Origin: Acidobacteriota bacterium
GTDB taxonomy: Bacteria > Acidobacteriota > Vicinamibacteria > Vicinamibacterales > UBA823
DNA length: 64,000 nucleotides
Direction: 5' to 3'
Assembly (NCBI GenBank): GCA_002730525.1
Contig: PCAK01000023.1
Span: 93,460 to 157,459, forward strand
Of this stretch, positions 44,624-52,122 are shown in pieces. Under the pieces are notes generated by a model, which did not search any database, was not told the DNA's origin, and saw nothing but the letters and a program-made list of their open reading frames with translations. Every line of letters starts with the position of its first letter. Position 1 is the first letter of the stretch. A program made the translations under genes and the position numbers.

Positions 44624-45232
44624 ATGCGCATTCTCATCGCGGACGACGAGCCGGTGACCCGCCATCTCGTCGAGGCCAAGGTCGCGTCGTGGGGGCACGA
44701 GGTGGTCATCTGCGAGAACGGCCGGGCGGCGCTCGCGGAGTTCGAGCACGACGAGCCGCCGTCGATGGCAATCCTCGACTGGGTGATGCCCGACGTGACC
44801 GGCGTCGACATCTGCCGGACACTCCGCCAAGGGCCGACGACCTCCACGCCGGTCTATCTGATCCTGCTGACGGCCAATGCGGCCCGCGACGACGTCATCG
44901 AGGGGCTCGAGGCCGGTGCGGACGGCTACATCGTCAAGCCGTTTCATCCAGAGGATCTCCGGGTGCGCCTGGAGGTCGGTATCTGGATCGTCGCGCTCCA
45001 GCAGGTGCTGGCGCAGCGGGTCGACGTGCTGGAGACGGCGCTGTCCCGAGTGAAGCAACTGCAGGGGCTACTGCCGATCTTCGCGTACTGCAAGAAGGTG
45101 CGCGACGACCAGAACTACTGGAGCCAGGTCGATAGCTACCTGGCGCGTCATTCCAATCTGCGGTTCAGCCACGGCATCTGTCCCGACTACTACGCCAAGG
45201 TCGTGGATTCCCAGTTCGACGAGCCTGTCTGA
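44624..45232 (+). CDS. Response regulator with C-terminal cysteine motif domain
   Basis: A 202-residue protein. The REC domain (residues 1-120) has IADDEPV with the acidic pair, the phosphoacceptor Asp in MAILDWVMPDVTGVD, T in ILLTANA and K in GYIVKPF. After a coiled-coil linker the end reads LQGLLPIFAYCKKVRDDQNY and FSHGICPDYY. This LLPICxYCKKIRDD...HGICPxCY type of motif is common behind REC and PAS domains and may bind a cofactor or metal. Here the first and last Cys positions of the usual motif are replaced by Phe and Tyr. No histidine kinase is adjacent. Confidence 0.85.
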   Translation: MRILIADDEPVTRHLVEAKVASWGHEVVICENGRAALAEFEHDEPPSMAILDWVMPDVTGVDICRTLRQGPTTSTPVYLILLTANAARDDVIEGLEAGADGYIVKPFHPEDLRVRLEVGIWIVALQQVLAQRVDVLETALSRVKQLQGLLPIFAYCKKVRDDQNYWSQVDSYLARHSNLRFSHGICPDYYAKVVDSQFDEPV

Positions 45233-45252
45233 GCCTCGCGAAGCACGAGCCT

Positions 45253-45921
45253 GTGGACGCCGACGAGCTAGCCGAGCGGCGCGCCACGATGGTCGCCGAC
45301 CAGATCGCGCGGCGTGGCATTCGGGACCCGCGCCTCCTGGCGGCGATGCGCGAGCTGCCGCGCCACGAGTTCCTGCCCGAGAAGGACTGGCCCCACGCTT
45401 ACGAGGATCGCCCGATCCCGATCGGCGAGGGCCAGACGATCTCGCAGCCGTACATCGTTGCCGCGATGACCGAGGCGCTCGACTGCCGGCCCGACGACCA
45501 TCTGCTCGACGTGGGCACGGGCTCGGGGTATCAGGCCGCACTGCTCTCACGCCTGGTCCGGAGCGTGGTGTCGATCGAGCGCCGTCCGGCGCTGGTGGCG
45601 CGGGCGCGGGCGACGCTGGGTCGGTTGGGGTGCGTCAACGTCACCGTGCTCGAGGGCGACGGTAGCGACGGCGTCCCGGTGTTCTCGCCCTACGATGCCG
45701 TGCTCGTCGCCGCCGGCGCGCCGAGGGTTCCGACCGACCTGACCGCGCAGCTCGCCGATGGCGGGCGCTTGGTCGTGCCGGTCGGCACCGCCGAGTTGCA
45801 GCACCTGATGGTCCTGCGACGGACGGGTGAGCGGGTCACCGAGGAAGTCCGCGAGGACTGTGTCTTCGTGCCGCTCGTCGGCAGGCAGGGCTGGAGCGTG
45901 GAGCATCCGGCGGCGAAATGA
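45253..45921 (+). CDS. pcm: Protein-L-isoaspartate O-methyltransferase
   Basis: A 222-residue SAM-dependent repair enzyme that methylates isoaspartyl residues in aged proteins. The N-terminal pattern is RGIRDPRLLAAMRELPRHEF, the substrate loop GEGQTISQPYIVAAMTEAL, and the SAM motif [19 protein letters not shown]. Later come VVSIERRPALVARARATL and YDAVLVAAGAPRVP. All are typical of PCMT. It starts at GTG 45253, 21 nt after the response regulator. Confidence 0.94.
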   Translation: MDADELAERRATMVADQIARRGIRDPRLLAAMRELPRHEFLPEKDWPHAYEDRPIPIGEGQTISQPYIVAAMTEALDCRPDDHLLDVGTGSGYQAALLSRLVRSVVSIERRPALVARARATLGRLGCVNVTVLEGDGSDGVPVFSPYDAVLVAAGAPRVPTDLTAQLADGGRLVVPVGTAELQHLMVLRRTGERVTEEVREDCVFVPLVGRQGWSVEHPAAK

Positions 45922-45965
45922 CGTAAGCTGGAGGGCGCCCACGGTGAGAAGAGAGCCGCCGGGGT

Positions 45966-46172
45966 GTGGGGGAGAGGACCGAGGGCGGCCGCGTCCGCGA
46001 GGAACTGGGCCCCTGGCTCGACAATATGTCGCGCGAGATCGAGCGGCTGCGCGAAGTGGCCGAGCGGGCGCGCGTGGCCGCCGCCCAGGGCCGGCAGTCG
46101 TTCGAGGAACTGCGCGAGCGCCGCGCGGCCGAGACCCGAACGGCGAGCGGATTCCCGCGGTCGGCCAGCTGA
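45966..46172 (+). CDS. Small hypothetical protein
   Basis: A 68-residue, mostly helical and charged protein (WLDNMSREIERLREVAERAR, then QSFEELRERRAAET), starting at GTG 45966. It lies in the 278-nt gap between pcm and pheA on the same strand, 28 nt before pheA. The composition looks coding and a short coiled coil is predicted. No family recognised; it could be spurious. Confidence 0.45.
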   Translation: MGERTEGGRVREELGPWLDNMSREIERLREVAERARVAAAQGRQSFEELRERRAAETRTASGFPRSAS

Positions 46173-46199
46173 ACACCAGCGAAGGAAAGGGCACGACAG

Positions 46200-47069
46200 A
46201 TGCGTATCGCGTTTCAGGGCGCCCCGGGGGCGTACAGCGAGGCCGCGGGGCTGCGCTTCAAGCCTTCCGCCGAGCCGATGCCGTGCGAAACCTTCGAGGA
46301 CGTCTTCGACGCCGTCCAGAATCGCAAGGCGACGCACGGCATAGTGCCGATCGAGAACACGATCGGCGGCACGATCAGACAGAACTACGACCTGCTCCTC
46401 CGTCACGAGCTGCCGATCGTCGCCGAGGTGCACCTGCCGGTCGTCCATAACCTCGTGGCGCTCGAGGGTGTGCGCCTCGAGAACGTCAAGCGCGTCTACT
46501 CCCACCCGCAGGCGCTGGCGCAGTGTGAGCGGTTTCTCCGCGGCCTGAAGGGTGTCGAGATCGTCGCGAACTATGACACCGCCGGCAGCGCCAAGATGAT
46601 CGCCGACGGCAAGATGACCGACGCGGCGGCCATCGCCTCCGATCGGGCCGCCGAGGTGTTCGGCTTGTCGATTCTCGAGACGGGCATCCAGGACTTCGCC
46701 GAGAACATCACGCGGTTCCTCGTCATCTCGACCGAGGCGCTCACGCAGGGCAGGGCCGACAAGACGACGATTGCGTTCTCAGTGCCGAACGAACCTGGCG
46801 CGCTGTTCAAGGCACTCAGTGTGTTCACGCTCCGCGACATCGACATGGGCAAGCTCGAGTCTCGCCCGATCCCGGGCCGGCCCTGGGAGTATCTCTTCTT
46901 CGCCGACCTCAAGGCGGCCCGCGAGGACTTCCGCTGCGCTCGGGCGCTCATACACCTCGCCGAATTCGCGCCGCTCGTTCGCACGCTCGGCTCCTATCCG
47001 AGTTGGAAGGAACCCGAGACCGGCGGGTCGAAGGCCGAGACCCGAAATCAGACTGCGAATCTCGTGTAG
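46200..47069 (+). CDS. pheA: Prephenate dehydratase PheA
   Basis: A 289-residue monofunctional prephenate dehydratase of phenylalanine synthesis. The N-terminal catalytic domain begins RIAFQGAPGAYSEAAGLRF and has HGIVPIENTIGGTIRQNYDL, HPQALAQCERFL and the TRF motif in ENITRFLVIS. The C-terminal ACT domain has KTTIAFSVPNEPGALFKAL and LESRPIPGRPWEYLF; the ESRP motif binds phenylalanine for feedback inhibition. No chorismate mutase domain is fused. A large nested hairpin immediately follows the stop. Confidence 0.95.
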   Translation: MRIAFQGAPGAYSEAAGLRFKPSAEPMPCETFEDVFDAVQNRKATHGIVPIENTIGGTIRQNYDLLLRHELPIVAEVHLPVVHNLVALEGVRLENVKRVYSHPQALAQCERFLRGLKGVEIVANYDTAGSAKMIADGKMTDAAAIASDRAAEVFGLSILETGIQDFAENITRFLVISTEALTQGRADKTTIAFSVPNEPGALFKALSVFTLRDIDMGKLESRPIPGRPWEYLFFADLKAAREDFRCARALIHLAEFAPLVRTLGSYPSWKEPETGGSKAETRNQTANLV

Positions 47070-47142
47070 GGTCCGCTCGCGTGCCATGTGCGCGCCGCTT
47101 CGGCTCCCGGCGCGCGCGTCTGTCGAGGCACGGCAGGGACCC
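47069..47142 (+). other. Nested three-stem inverted repeat after pheA; rest of the 324-nt gap has no gene
   Basis: Three inverted repeats are nested: GGGTCC/GGACCC (47069-47074, 47137-47142), GTGCC/GGCAC (47081-47085, 47127-47131) and GCGCGCCG/CGGCGCGC (47090-47097, 47108-47115). This could be a terminator or a structured RNA. From 47143 to 47393 I see only a small CCCGCG/CGCGGG hairpin near 47200 and no convincing gene. Confidence 0.5.
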
Positions 47143-47393
47143 ATCAGATGATGCCTCCCTGCGTCGGTTAGGCGGGCGCGTTGGATGAGGCAGAGTCCCC
47201 CGCGGAGCGCGGGAGAGGCGGGGAATGTAACCGAACCATATGGGTCTTACGAGCAGGTTCAGTGCCAGACTCGGGTGGCACAGGCCGCCGCATTTCCGCC
47301 GATATTGGACGCCGGGTGGCGCCGAGGCGCGCCCGCTGTGGGGAATATGCCCCTCGCGCGGCTGAAATGACACGGGCCGCCAGCGAGTCACTG

Positions 47394-49550
47394 ATGCCGA
47401 ACCGCCTGGCCGACGAGCCGAGTCCCTACCTGCTGCAGCACGCCGCGAATCCCGTGGACTGGTATCCGTGGGGTGACGAGGCGTTCGCGCGAGCCCGGCA
47501 GGAGGACAAGCCGATCTTCCTCTCGATCGGCTACTCGACCTGTCACTGGTGCCACGTGATGGAGCGCGAGTCGTTCGAGAATGCCGAGATCGCCGACGTC
47601 CTCAACGGCGGGTTCGTGTCGATCAAGGTCGACCGCGAGGAGCGGCCCGATGTCGACCGTGTCTACATGCGATTCGTGCAGGCCACGACGGGTGACGGCG
47701 GCTGGCCGATGAGCGTCTGGCTCACGCCGGAGCTGAAGCCGTTCTACGGCGGCACCTACTTTCCGCCCTTCGCGCGATGGGGTCGGCCTGGGTTCGTCGA
47801 TGTCCTGCGCGACGTGGCGCGAGCGTGGTCGGCCGAACGTGATCGGGTGGGCGAGTCGGCCGACGGCGTCGTGGCGCGGCTCGCGGCCCTGGGCGGGAGC
47901 GCGGCCGTGTCGGGCCCCGTGCCCGGTCCCACGCTCCTCGATACGGCGGTCGAGGACTATCAACAGACGTTCGACGTGCGGTGGGGTGGGTTCGGCGGCG
48001 CGCCGAAGTTCCCCCGTCCATCGGATCTGCTCTTCCTGCTAAGGGAGTACGCTCGAACCGGCGCGGCGCTGCCGATGGTCGAGGCGACTCTGGCGGTGAT
48101 GGCCGGCGGCGGCATGCGCGATCAGGTGGGCGGAGGCTTCCATCGCTACTCGGTCGACGCCCAGTGGCGGGTGCCGCACTTCGAGAAGATGCTCTACGAC
48201 CAGGCCCAGTTAGTGCTGGCCTACCTCGAGGCGCACCAGGCGACGGGCCTGGCTGCCTACAAGGACGTCGCGCTCGACACGCTGGCCTACGTCGGACGAG
48301 AGATGACGGCCCCGGGTGGCGGGTTCTATTCGGCCGAGGATGCCGACAGCCTGCCACCGGACCCGGGACCGGTGGGCGACGACCATCCCGAGAAGCGCGA
48401 GGGGGCGTTCTACGTCTGGACCGTCGCCGAGATCGAGGCGCTGTTCGGTGACGACGCCGAAGTCGTCTGCGCGCGCTACGGCACCGCCCCGGAGGGCAAC
48501 GCGCCCGAGGACCCGCACGGCGAGTTCACCCGGCAGAACATCCTCTACGAGGCGCGGGCGATCGATGATGTCGCGCGGCTCACCGGCCGGTCGGTCGACG
48601 ACGCGACGGCGGTCCTGGCGAAGACGCGCGCCGTGCTGCACCGTACCCGTGCGCAGCGTCCCCGGCCGCACCTCGACGACAAAATTCTCGCAGGCTGGAA
48701 CGGGCTGATGATCGCCGCGTTCGCCCGGGCCGCGCGAGTCCTGCAGGCGGACGACGCTGCGGCGGCGCCGCTCCTGTCGGCGGCGCAATCGGCGGCGCGG
48801 TTCCTGCGCGAGACATTGTGGGATGCCGACCGCCTCCGGTTACTGCGGCGCTACCGCGACGGTCGAGCCGCGATCGACGGCTACAGCGAGGACTACGCCT
48901 ACGTGATCTGGGGGCTGCTCGAGCTGTTCCAGGCCGACTTCGATCCCGACTGGCTCGATTGGGCCGAGACGCTGCAACGGCGGCAGGACGAGCTGTTCTG
49001 GGATGATCAGGACGGGGGATGGTTCGCGACGACGGGCGAGGACTCGTCCGTGCTGCTCCGGCTGAAGGAAGATTACGATGGGGCGGAGCCCGCGGCCAGT
49101 TCGGTGTCGGCGATGAACCTGCAGACACTGGGGCAGCTGGCCGAGGACGCCGCCGCGTCGGCGCGATTCGATCGCACGCTGGGACGCCTCGGCGTCGAGG
49201 GTGCGCCGCCGTCTCGCGCCGTGCCTATGATGATGGCCGCACTCTCGGTGCATCACCAGGCGCGGGCCCAGGTGGTGGTTGTCGGGCGGCGCAACGCGGC
49301 GGACACTCGTGTGATGCTCGCCGCACTGGCAGGCCTCTACGCGCCCGGGCTAATCGCGGTCTTCGTCGAACCTGGCGCGCACCAGGCGCGCCTGGCGGAG
49401 CGGCTGCCGTGGGTCGGTGAGATGACGATGCTCGACGGTCGGGCGACCGCGTATCTCTGTAAGAACTTCGTCTGCGACGCGCCGACGAGTGACGTCGCCT
49501 CCGTCGTTGCCGAGCTCGATTCGCGGGCGATCGTCGTCGGATCCGTTTAA
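47394..49550 (+). CDS. YyaL/SSP411-type thioredoxin-domain protein (DUF255)
   Basis: A 718-residue protein of the family annotated as thioredoxin domain-containing or spermatogenesis-associated protein 20. The N-terminal DUF255 domain has [20 protein letters not shown], then [16 protein letters not shown] with the CxxC pair, and [21 protein letters not shown] six-hairpin glycosidase-like alpha/alpha barrel covers residues about 200-600 ([25 protein letters not shown]). Function is unproven in bacteria. The ATG at 47394 gives the conserved start; ATG 47367 is possible. It follows the pheA hairpin and probably has its own promoter. Confidence 0.9.
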   Translation: MPNRLADEPSPYLLQHAANPVDWYPWGDEAFARARQEDKPIFLSIGYSTCHWCHVMERESFENAEIADVLNGGFVSIKVDREERPDVDRVYMRFVQATTGDGGWPMSVWLTPELKPFYGGTYFPPFARWGRPGFVDVLRDVARAWSAERDRVGESADGVVARLAALGGSAAVSGPVPGPTLLDTAVEDYQQTFDVRWGGFGGAPKFPRPSDLLFLLREYARTGAALPMVEATLAVMAGGGMRDQVGGGFHRYSVDAQWRVPHFEKMLYDQAQLVLAYLEAHQATGLAAYKDVALDTLAYVGREMTAPGGGFYSAEDADSLPPDPGPVGDDHPEKREGAFYVWTVAEIEALFGDDAEVVCARYGTAPEGNAPEDPHGEFTRQNILYEARAIDDVARLTGRSVDDATAVLAKTRAVLHRTRAQRPRPHLDDKILAGWNGLMIAAFARAARVLQADDAAAAPLLSAAQSAARFLRETLWDADRLRLLRRYRDGRAAIDGYSEDYAYVIWGLLELFQADFDPDWLDWAETLQRRQDELFWDDQDGGWFATTGEDSSVLLRLKEDYDGAEPAASSVSAMNLQTLGQLAEDAAASARFDRTLGRLGVEGAPPSRAVPMMMAALSVHHQARAQVVVVGRRNAADTRVMLAALAGLYAPGLIAVFVEPGAHQARLAERLPWVGEMTMLDGRATAYLCKNFVCDAPTSDVASVVAELDSRAIVVGSV

Positions 49551-49566
49551 CGAATAGCGATAGGTG

Positions 49567-50340
49567 ATGATGGCTGAACAGGTGAGGTTGACACTCGAGC
49601 GGAACGAGACACTGGCGCGGATCGTCCTCGATAGCCCCAAGGGCAACGTGCTCACGACGACCATGGTGGAGCGGGTGAGCGCCGAACTGGCCAAGCTCGA
49701 GGAGTTGCGCTCGGTGAGGCTGCTGACCCTGGAGGGCGGCGGCCCGCACTTCAGCTTCGGGGCCAGCATCAGCGAGCACGCCCCAGGGCAGGTCGAGCGG
49801 ATGCTGCCCGCCATGCACCAGATGATCCGTGACTTGCTCGACGTGCCGGTGCCGACGGCGGCCGTGGTCCAGGGGCGCTGTCTCGGCGGCGGGTTCGAAC
49901 TGGCGCTGGCGTGCGACTTCATCTTCGCGGCCGACGATGCCGTGATCGGTGTGCCCGAGGTGGCCCTGGCCGCGTTCCCCCCGGCTGCGGCGGCGCTGCT
50001 GCCCCCGCGCCTCGGCTACGCGCGGGCGACCGATGCGATCTTGACGGGCGCGACCAGACCTGCCGCAGAGTGGGAACAGGCGGGGCTGGTGACGCGCGTG
50101 GTGCCACGTGATCGACTCGATGCTGAGGTCGGTGCGTGGTTCGACGAACACCTCGCCGGGCGCTCCGCGTCCGGGCTCCGCCATGCCGCGGCCGCGGCCC
50201 GGTTCGGCCTCCGCAAGCACGTGGCCCGCGTACTCCCCGATCTCGAGCGGCTCTATCTCAACGAACTGATGCGCACGCCCGACGTCACCGAGGCCGTCAC
50301 GGCGTTCCTGGCGAAGCGGCCGCCCGTCTGGACTGACTGA
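49567..50340 (+). CDS. Enoyl-CoA hydratase family protein, cyclohexa-1,5-dienecarbonyl-CoA hydratase-like
   Basis: A 257-residue crotonase-fold protein. The oxyanion-hole segments are FSFGASISEHAPGQVERML and VVQGRCLGGGFELALACDFI; then VGVPEVAL-like VIGVPEVALAAFPPAAAALL. The GASxxEH stretch and the following helix match cyclohexa-1,5-diene-1-carboxyl-CoA hydratases of anaerobic benzoyl-CoA degradation better than ordinary enoyl-CoA hydratases. No other genes of that pathway are in the window, so this is a family-level assignment. Tandem GTG-ATG-ATG codons at 49564-49572 make the exact start uncertain. Confidence 0.78.
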   Translation: MMAEQVRLTLERNETLARIVLDSPKGNVLTTTMVERVSAELAKLEELRSVRLLTLEGGGPHFSFGASISEHAPGQVERMLPAMHQMIRDLLDVPVPTAAVVQGRCLGGGFELALACDFIFAADDAVIGVPEVALAAFPPAAAALLPPRLGYARATDAILTGATRPAAEWEQAGLVTRVVPRDRLDAEVGAWFDEHLAGRSASGLRHAAAAARFGLRKHVARVLPDLERLYLNELMRTPDVTEAVTAFLAKRPPVWTD

Positions 50341-50375
50341 GGGCTGCGGTCCGGTCCTCGCCTTCCCGTCAGATC

Positions 50376-50780
50376 ATGCGCCGAATCCCTTGCGTCCGTG
50401 CCCTCGGTCTGGCCGCCGTCGTCCTGCTTTCCGCGTCGGTGGCCGGCTAGGAGACGCCCGCCGACGAACCGCGCTCCTTCCGGGCACTGAAACTCGCCGA
50501 CGACGAAACGATAGAGCTCGACGGGCTGCTGACCGAACCGGCCTGGGACCGGGCCGAGCCGGCCGGCGAATTGATCCAACAGGAACCGACCGAGGGCGGC
50601 GCGCCGACCGAGCCGACAGAGATATACGTCGTCTACAGCTCGTCGGGCGGCCGTTCGCCGCCTCTTTCCTCTGTGCCGTGCCAGGGCGCGTCGCTCAGCC
50701 GCTGGTTCCGACCGCAGCTGACGTGGCGCCCTGAATCTGCCAGAATCGACGCCGTGGTCGCGACGACACGGCGCTCGTGA
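50376..50780 (+). pseudogene. N-terminal fragment of a DUF5916/CBM9-like exported protein
   Basis: From ATG 50376 there is a signal peptide (RALGLAAVVLLSASVAG), then an in-frame TAG at 50448-50450. The frame goes on with RSFRALKLADDETIELDGLL, TEPAWDRAEPAGELIQQEPT and TEIYVVYSSSGG. This is the start of the carbohydrate-binding-like domain found at the N-terminus of DUF5916 proteins (which are usually several hundred residues longer). The TAG could come from CAG by one C-to-T change. Homology stops near 50645, and the frame ends at 50780, 4 nt before tRNA-Leu. Confidence 0.65.
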
Positions 50781-50784
50781 CAAC

Positions 50785-50870
50785 GCCGAGGTGGCGAAAC
50801 TGGCAGACGCTCAGGACTTAAAATCCTGTGGGCCTCACGGCTCGTGTGGGTTCGATCCCCACCCTCGGCA
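50785..50870 (+). tRNA. tRNA-Leu (anticodon TAA)
   Basis: A class II tRNA with a long variable arm. The acceptor stem is GCCGAGG / CCTCGGC. The anticodon arm CAGGA-CTTAAAA-TCCTG gives TAA, the variable arm is TGGGCCTCACGGCTCGT, and the T-arm is GTGGGTTCGATCCCCAC. The discriminator is A, and CCA is not encoded (ACTT follows). It is flanked by broken genes on both sides. Confidence 0.95.
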
Positions 50871-51103
50871 CTTTAGTTTCACCAAGTTACGTAAAGCTAG
50901 GCGCTGGTAAAATGATCGCTACAATAGTGTCTGACCATGTGTTTGACCATGTCGATGAGTGCGGCTGACCGGGCCATGCACGGCGGCCGTCTCCTGACGG
51001 CACCGAACCCAGCAAGCGGGATCGGTAATAAGGTAGCGGCGTCTCCGGCTCAGCGCGGGTCGGTGGGTGGCAATGCCGTGCGGAACAGAGACAGAAGACA
51101 TCC
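50871..51103. other. Scar region after tRNA-Leu without an intact gene
   Basis: A lower-GC stretch with no convincing gene. On the minus strand, 50919-50990 reads SRTHRHGQTHGQTLL and a stop. This has the doubled-tail look of the integrase remnant beside tRNA-Cys (GHTFGHNT), and has the same orientation relative to the tRNA. The DNA shows a matching internal near-repeat (GTCTGACCATG / GTTTGACCATG). An integrase tail is possible but not shown. Confidence 0.3.
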
Positions 51104-51529
51104 GTGCTGAAGTTCACGAAGCATGAACGCTTGTCACTTAAGGATCATCCCGAACTGGACGAGCGCTGGCTGCAGGATCGCATTGCCGAAGCCCCAGGAA
51201 ATCCTTGCTCTTGTAGACGAGGTCGTTCAACTCATCAAGCTGAATGATCAGCAGCTTGAACCCAAGTACAATAAGCACTTCATCGGCCTCGCCCGCAATG
51301 GCAAACCTGACAACTTCGATGTTTTCCAGCCGCGCAACAGTGGCTCCGGCTTGGGTTGGCACTTTCGCGGAGTAATGAAGTAACCGAGATGCTCGAGCAG
51401 GCCGGCGTAAAGGCGGATTACGATTCGCGCTGGCGTCGTTATGTCCTTACCCTTGAGTCCGGTGAGGTTCAGAAGCACCACGCGACACTTCAGGAAGCGC
51501 TCAAGCGAGCTTTTGAGGAATGGAAGTAG
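51104..51529 (+). pseudogene. Remnant of a PD-(D/E)XK/DUF5655-like nuclease-type gene
   Basis: From GTG 51104 the frame reads LKFTKHERLSLKDHPELDER and WLQDRIAEAP, typical of the N-terminus of a family of predicted nuclease-like proteins. The frame then shifts to KPQEILALVDEVVQLIKLND, QQLEPKYNKHFIGLARNGKP and DNFDVFQPRN, and shifts back to EMLEQAGVKADYDSRWRRYV and LQEALKRAFEEWK with a TAG at 51529. The whole central catalytic part is missing. The family name is from memory of the C-terminal pattern and is tentative. Confidence 0.55.
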
Positions 51530-52122
51530 TAGCGGTGCCGCCTGAGAACTGCTTGGATCCAGCGACCAACGGCGTCCCTGTGCATGTCATTACGAGGCGC
51601 GGCTCAAAGCAATACGCTGCGCCTCGCGCCTTTCGCCGCGTGTTCTGGGCCGCCGACAGCAGCGACGAGTACACGGGCATGGGCAGCACGATCGTCGCGG
51701 CCCTGGTGCAGGACAATCGGCTGGTCTATTCCGGAGTCGGCGACAGCCGCCTCTATTTCTGGCACGCTGGAGAACTGTCGCAGTTGACCGAGGACAATTC
51801 CTGGATCGCGACCGTTCTCGCATGCGAGGAAGACGGGGATGAGGTGGAGTTGGCCTCGCACCCGATGCGCAACGTGCTGACGAACGTCCTGGGGGCCACC
51901 GAGGAGACGGAGGTCGCGGTCAAGGAGCAGCTCGTGCGCGACGGCGAGACACTCTTGCTGTGCAGCGACGGCGTGCACGAGACACTCGACGACGCCGCCT
52001 TCGGTGCGATGCTGTCGGACGGCGCTGACGTCGCCGCGCTCACGCAGCGGATCGTCGACGTGGCGCTCGACGCCAAGGCGAGTGACAACGTCACGGCCCT
52101 CGGCATTCGGTACGAGGAATGA
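51520..52122 (+). CDS. PP2C-family protein phosphatase, N-terminally truncated
   Basis: A 200-codon ORF whose last 165 residues are a PP2C (PPM) C-terminal two thirds: YTGMGSTIVAALVQDNRLVY, SGVGDSRLYFWHAGELSQLT, TLLLCSDGVHETLDD and ASDNVTALGIRYEE. The N-terminal third, with the RxxNED and DGMGGH metal ligands, is absent. Codons before about 51625 look unrelated. So activity is doubtful unless the true start lies elsewhere. It overlaps the kinase gene by ATGA, the usual phosphatase-kinase pairing. The truncation abuts the tRNA-Leu scar. Confidence 0.7.
   Translation: MEVVAVPPENCLDPATNGVPVHVITRRGSKQYAAPRAFRRVFWAADSSDEYTGMGSTIVAALVQDNRLVYSGVGDSRLYFWHAGELSQLTEDNSWIATVLACEEDGDEVELASHPMRNVLTNVLGATEETEVAVKEQLVRDGETLLLCSDGVHETLDDAAFGAMLSDGADVAALTQRIVDVALDAKASDNVTALGIRYEE

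Noticed and set aside
50887..51117. 76-codon minus-strand ORF after tRNA-Leu as a gene
   Set aside because: Composition is not coding-like and it has no homology; at best one end covers a short integrase-tail remnant in another frame.
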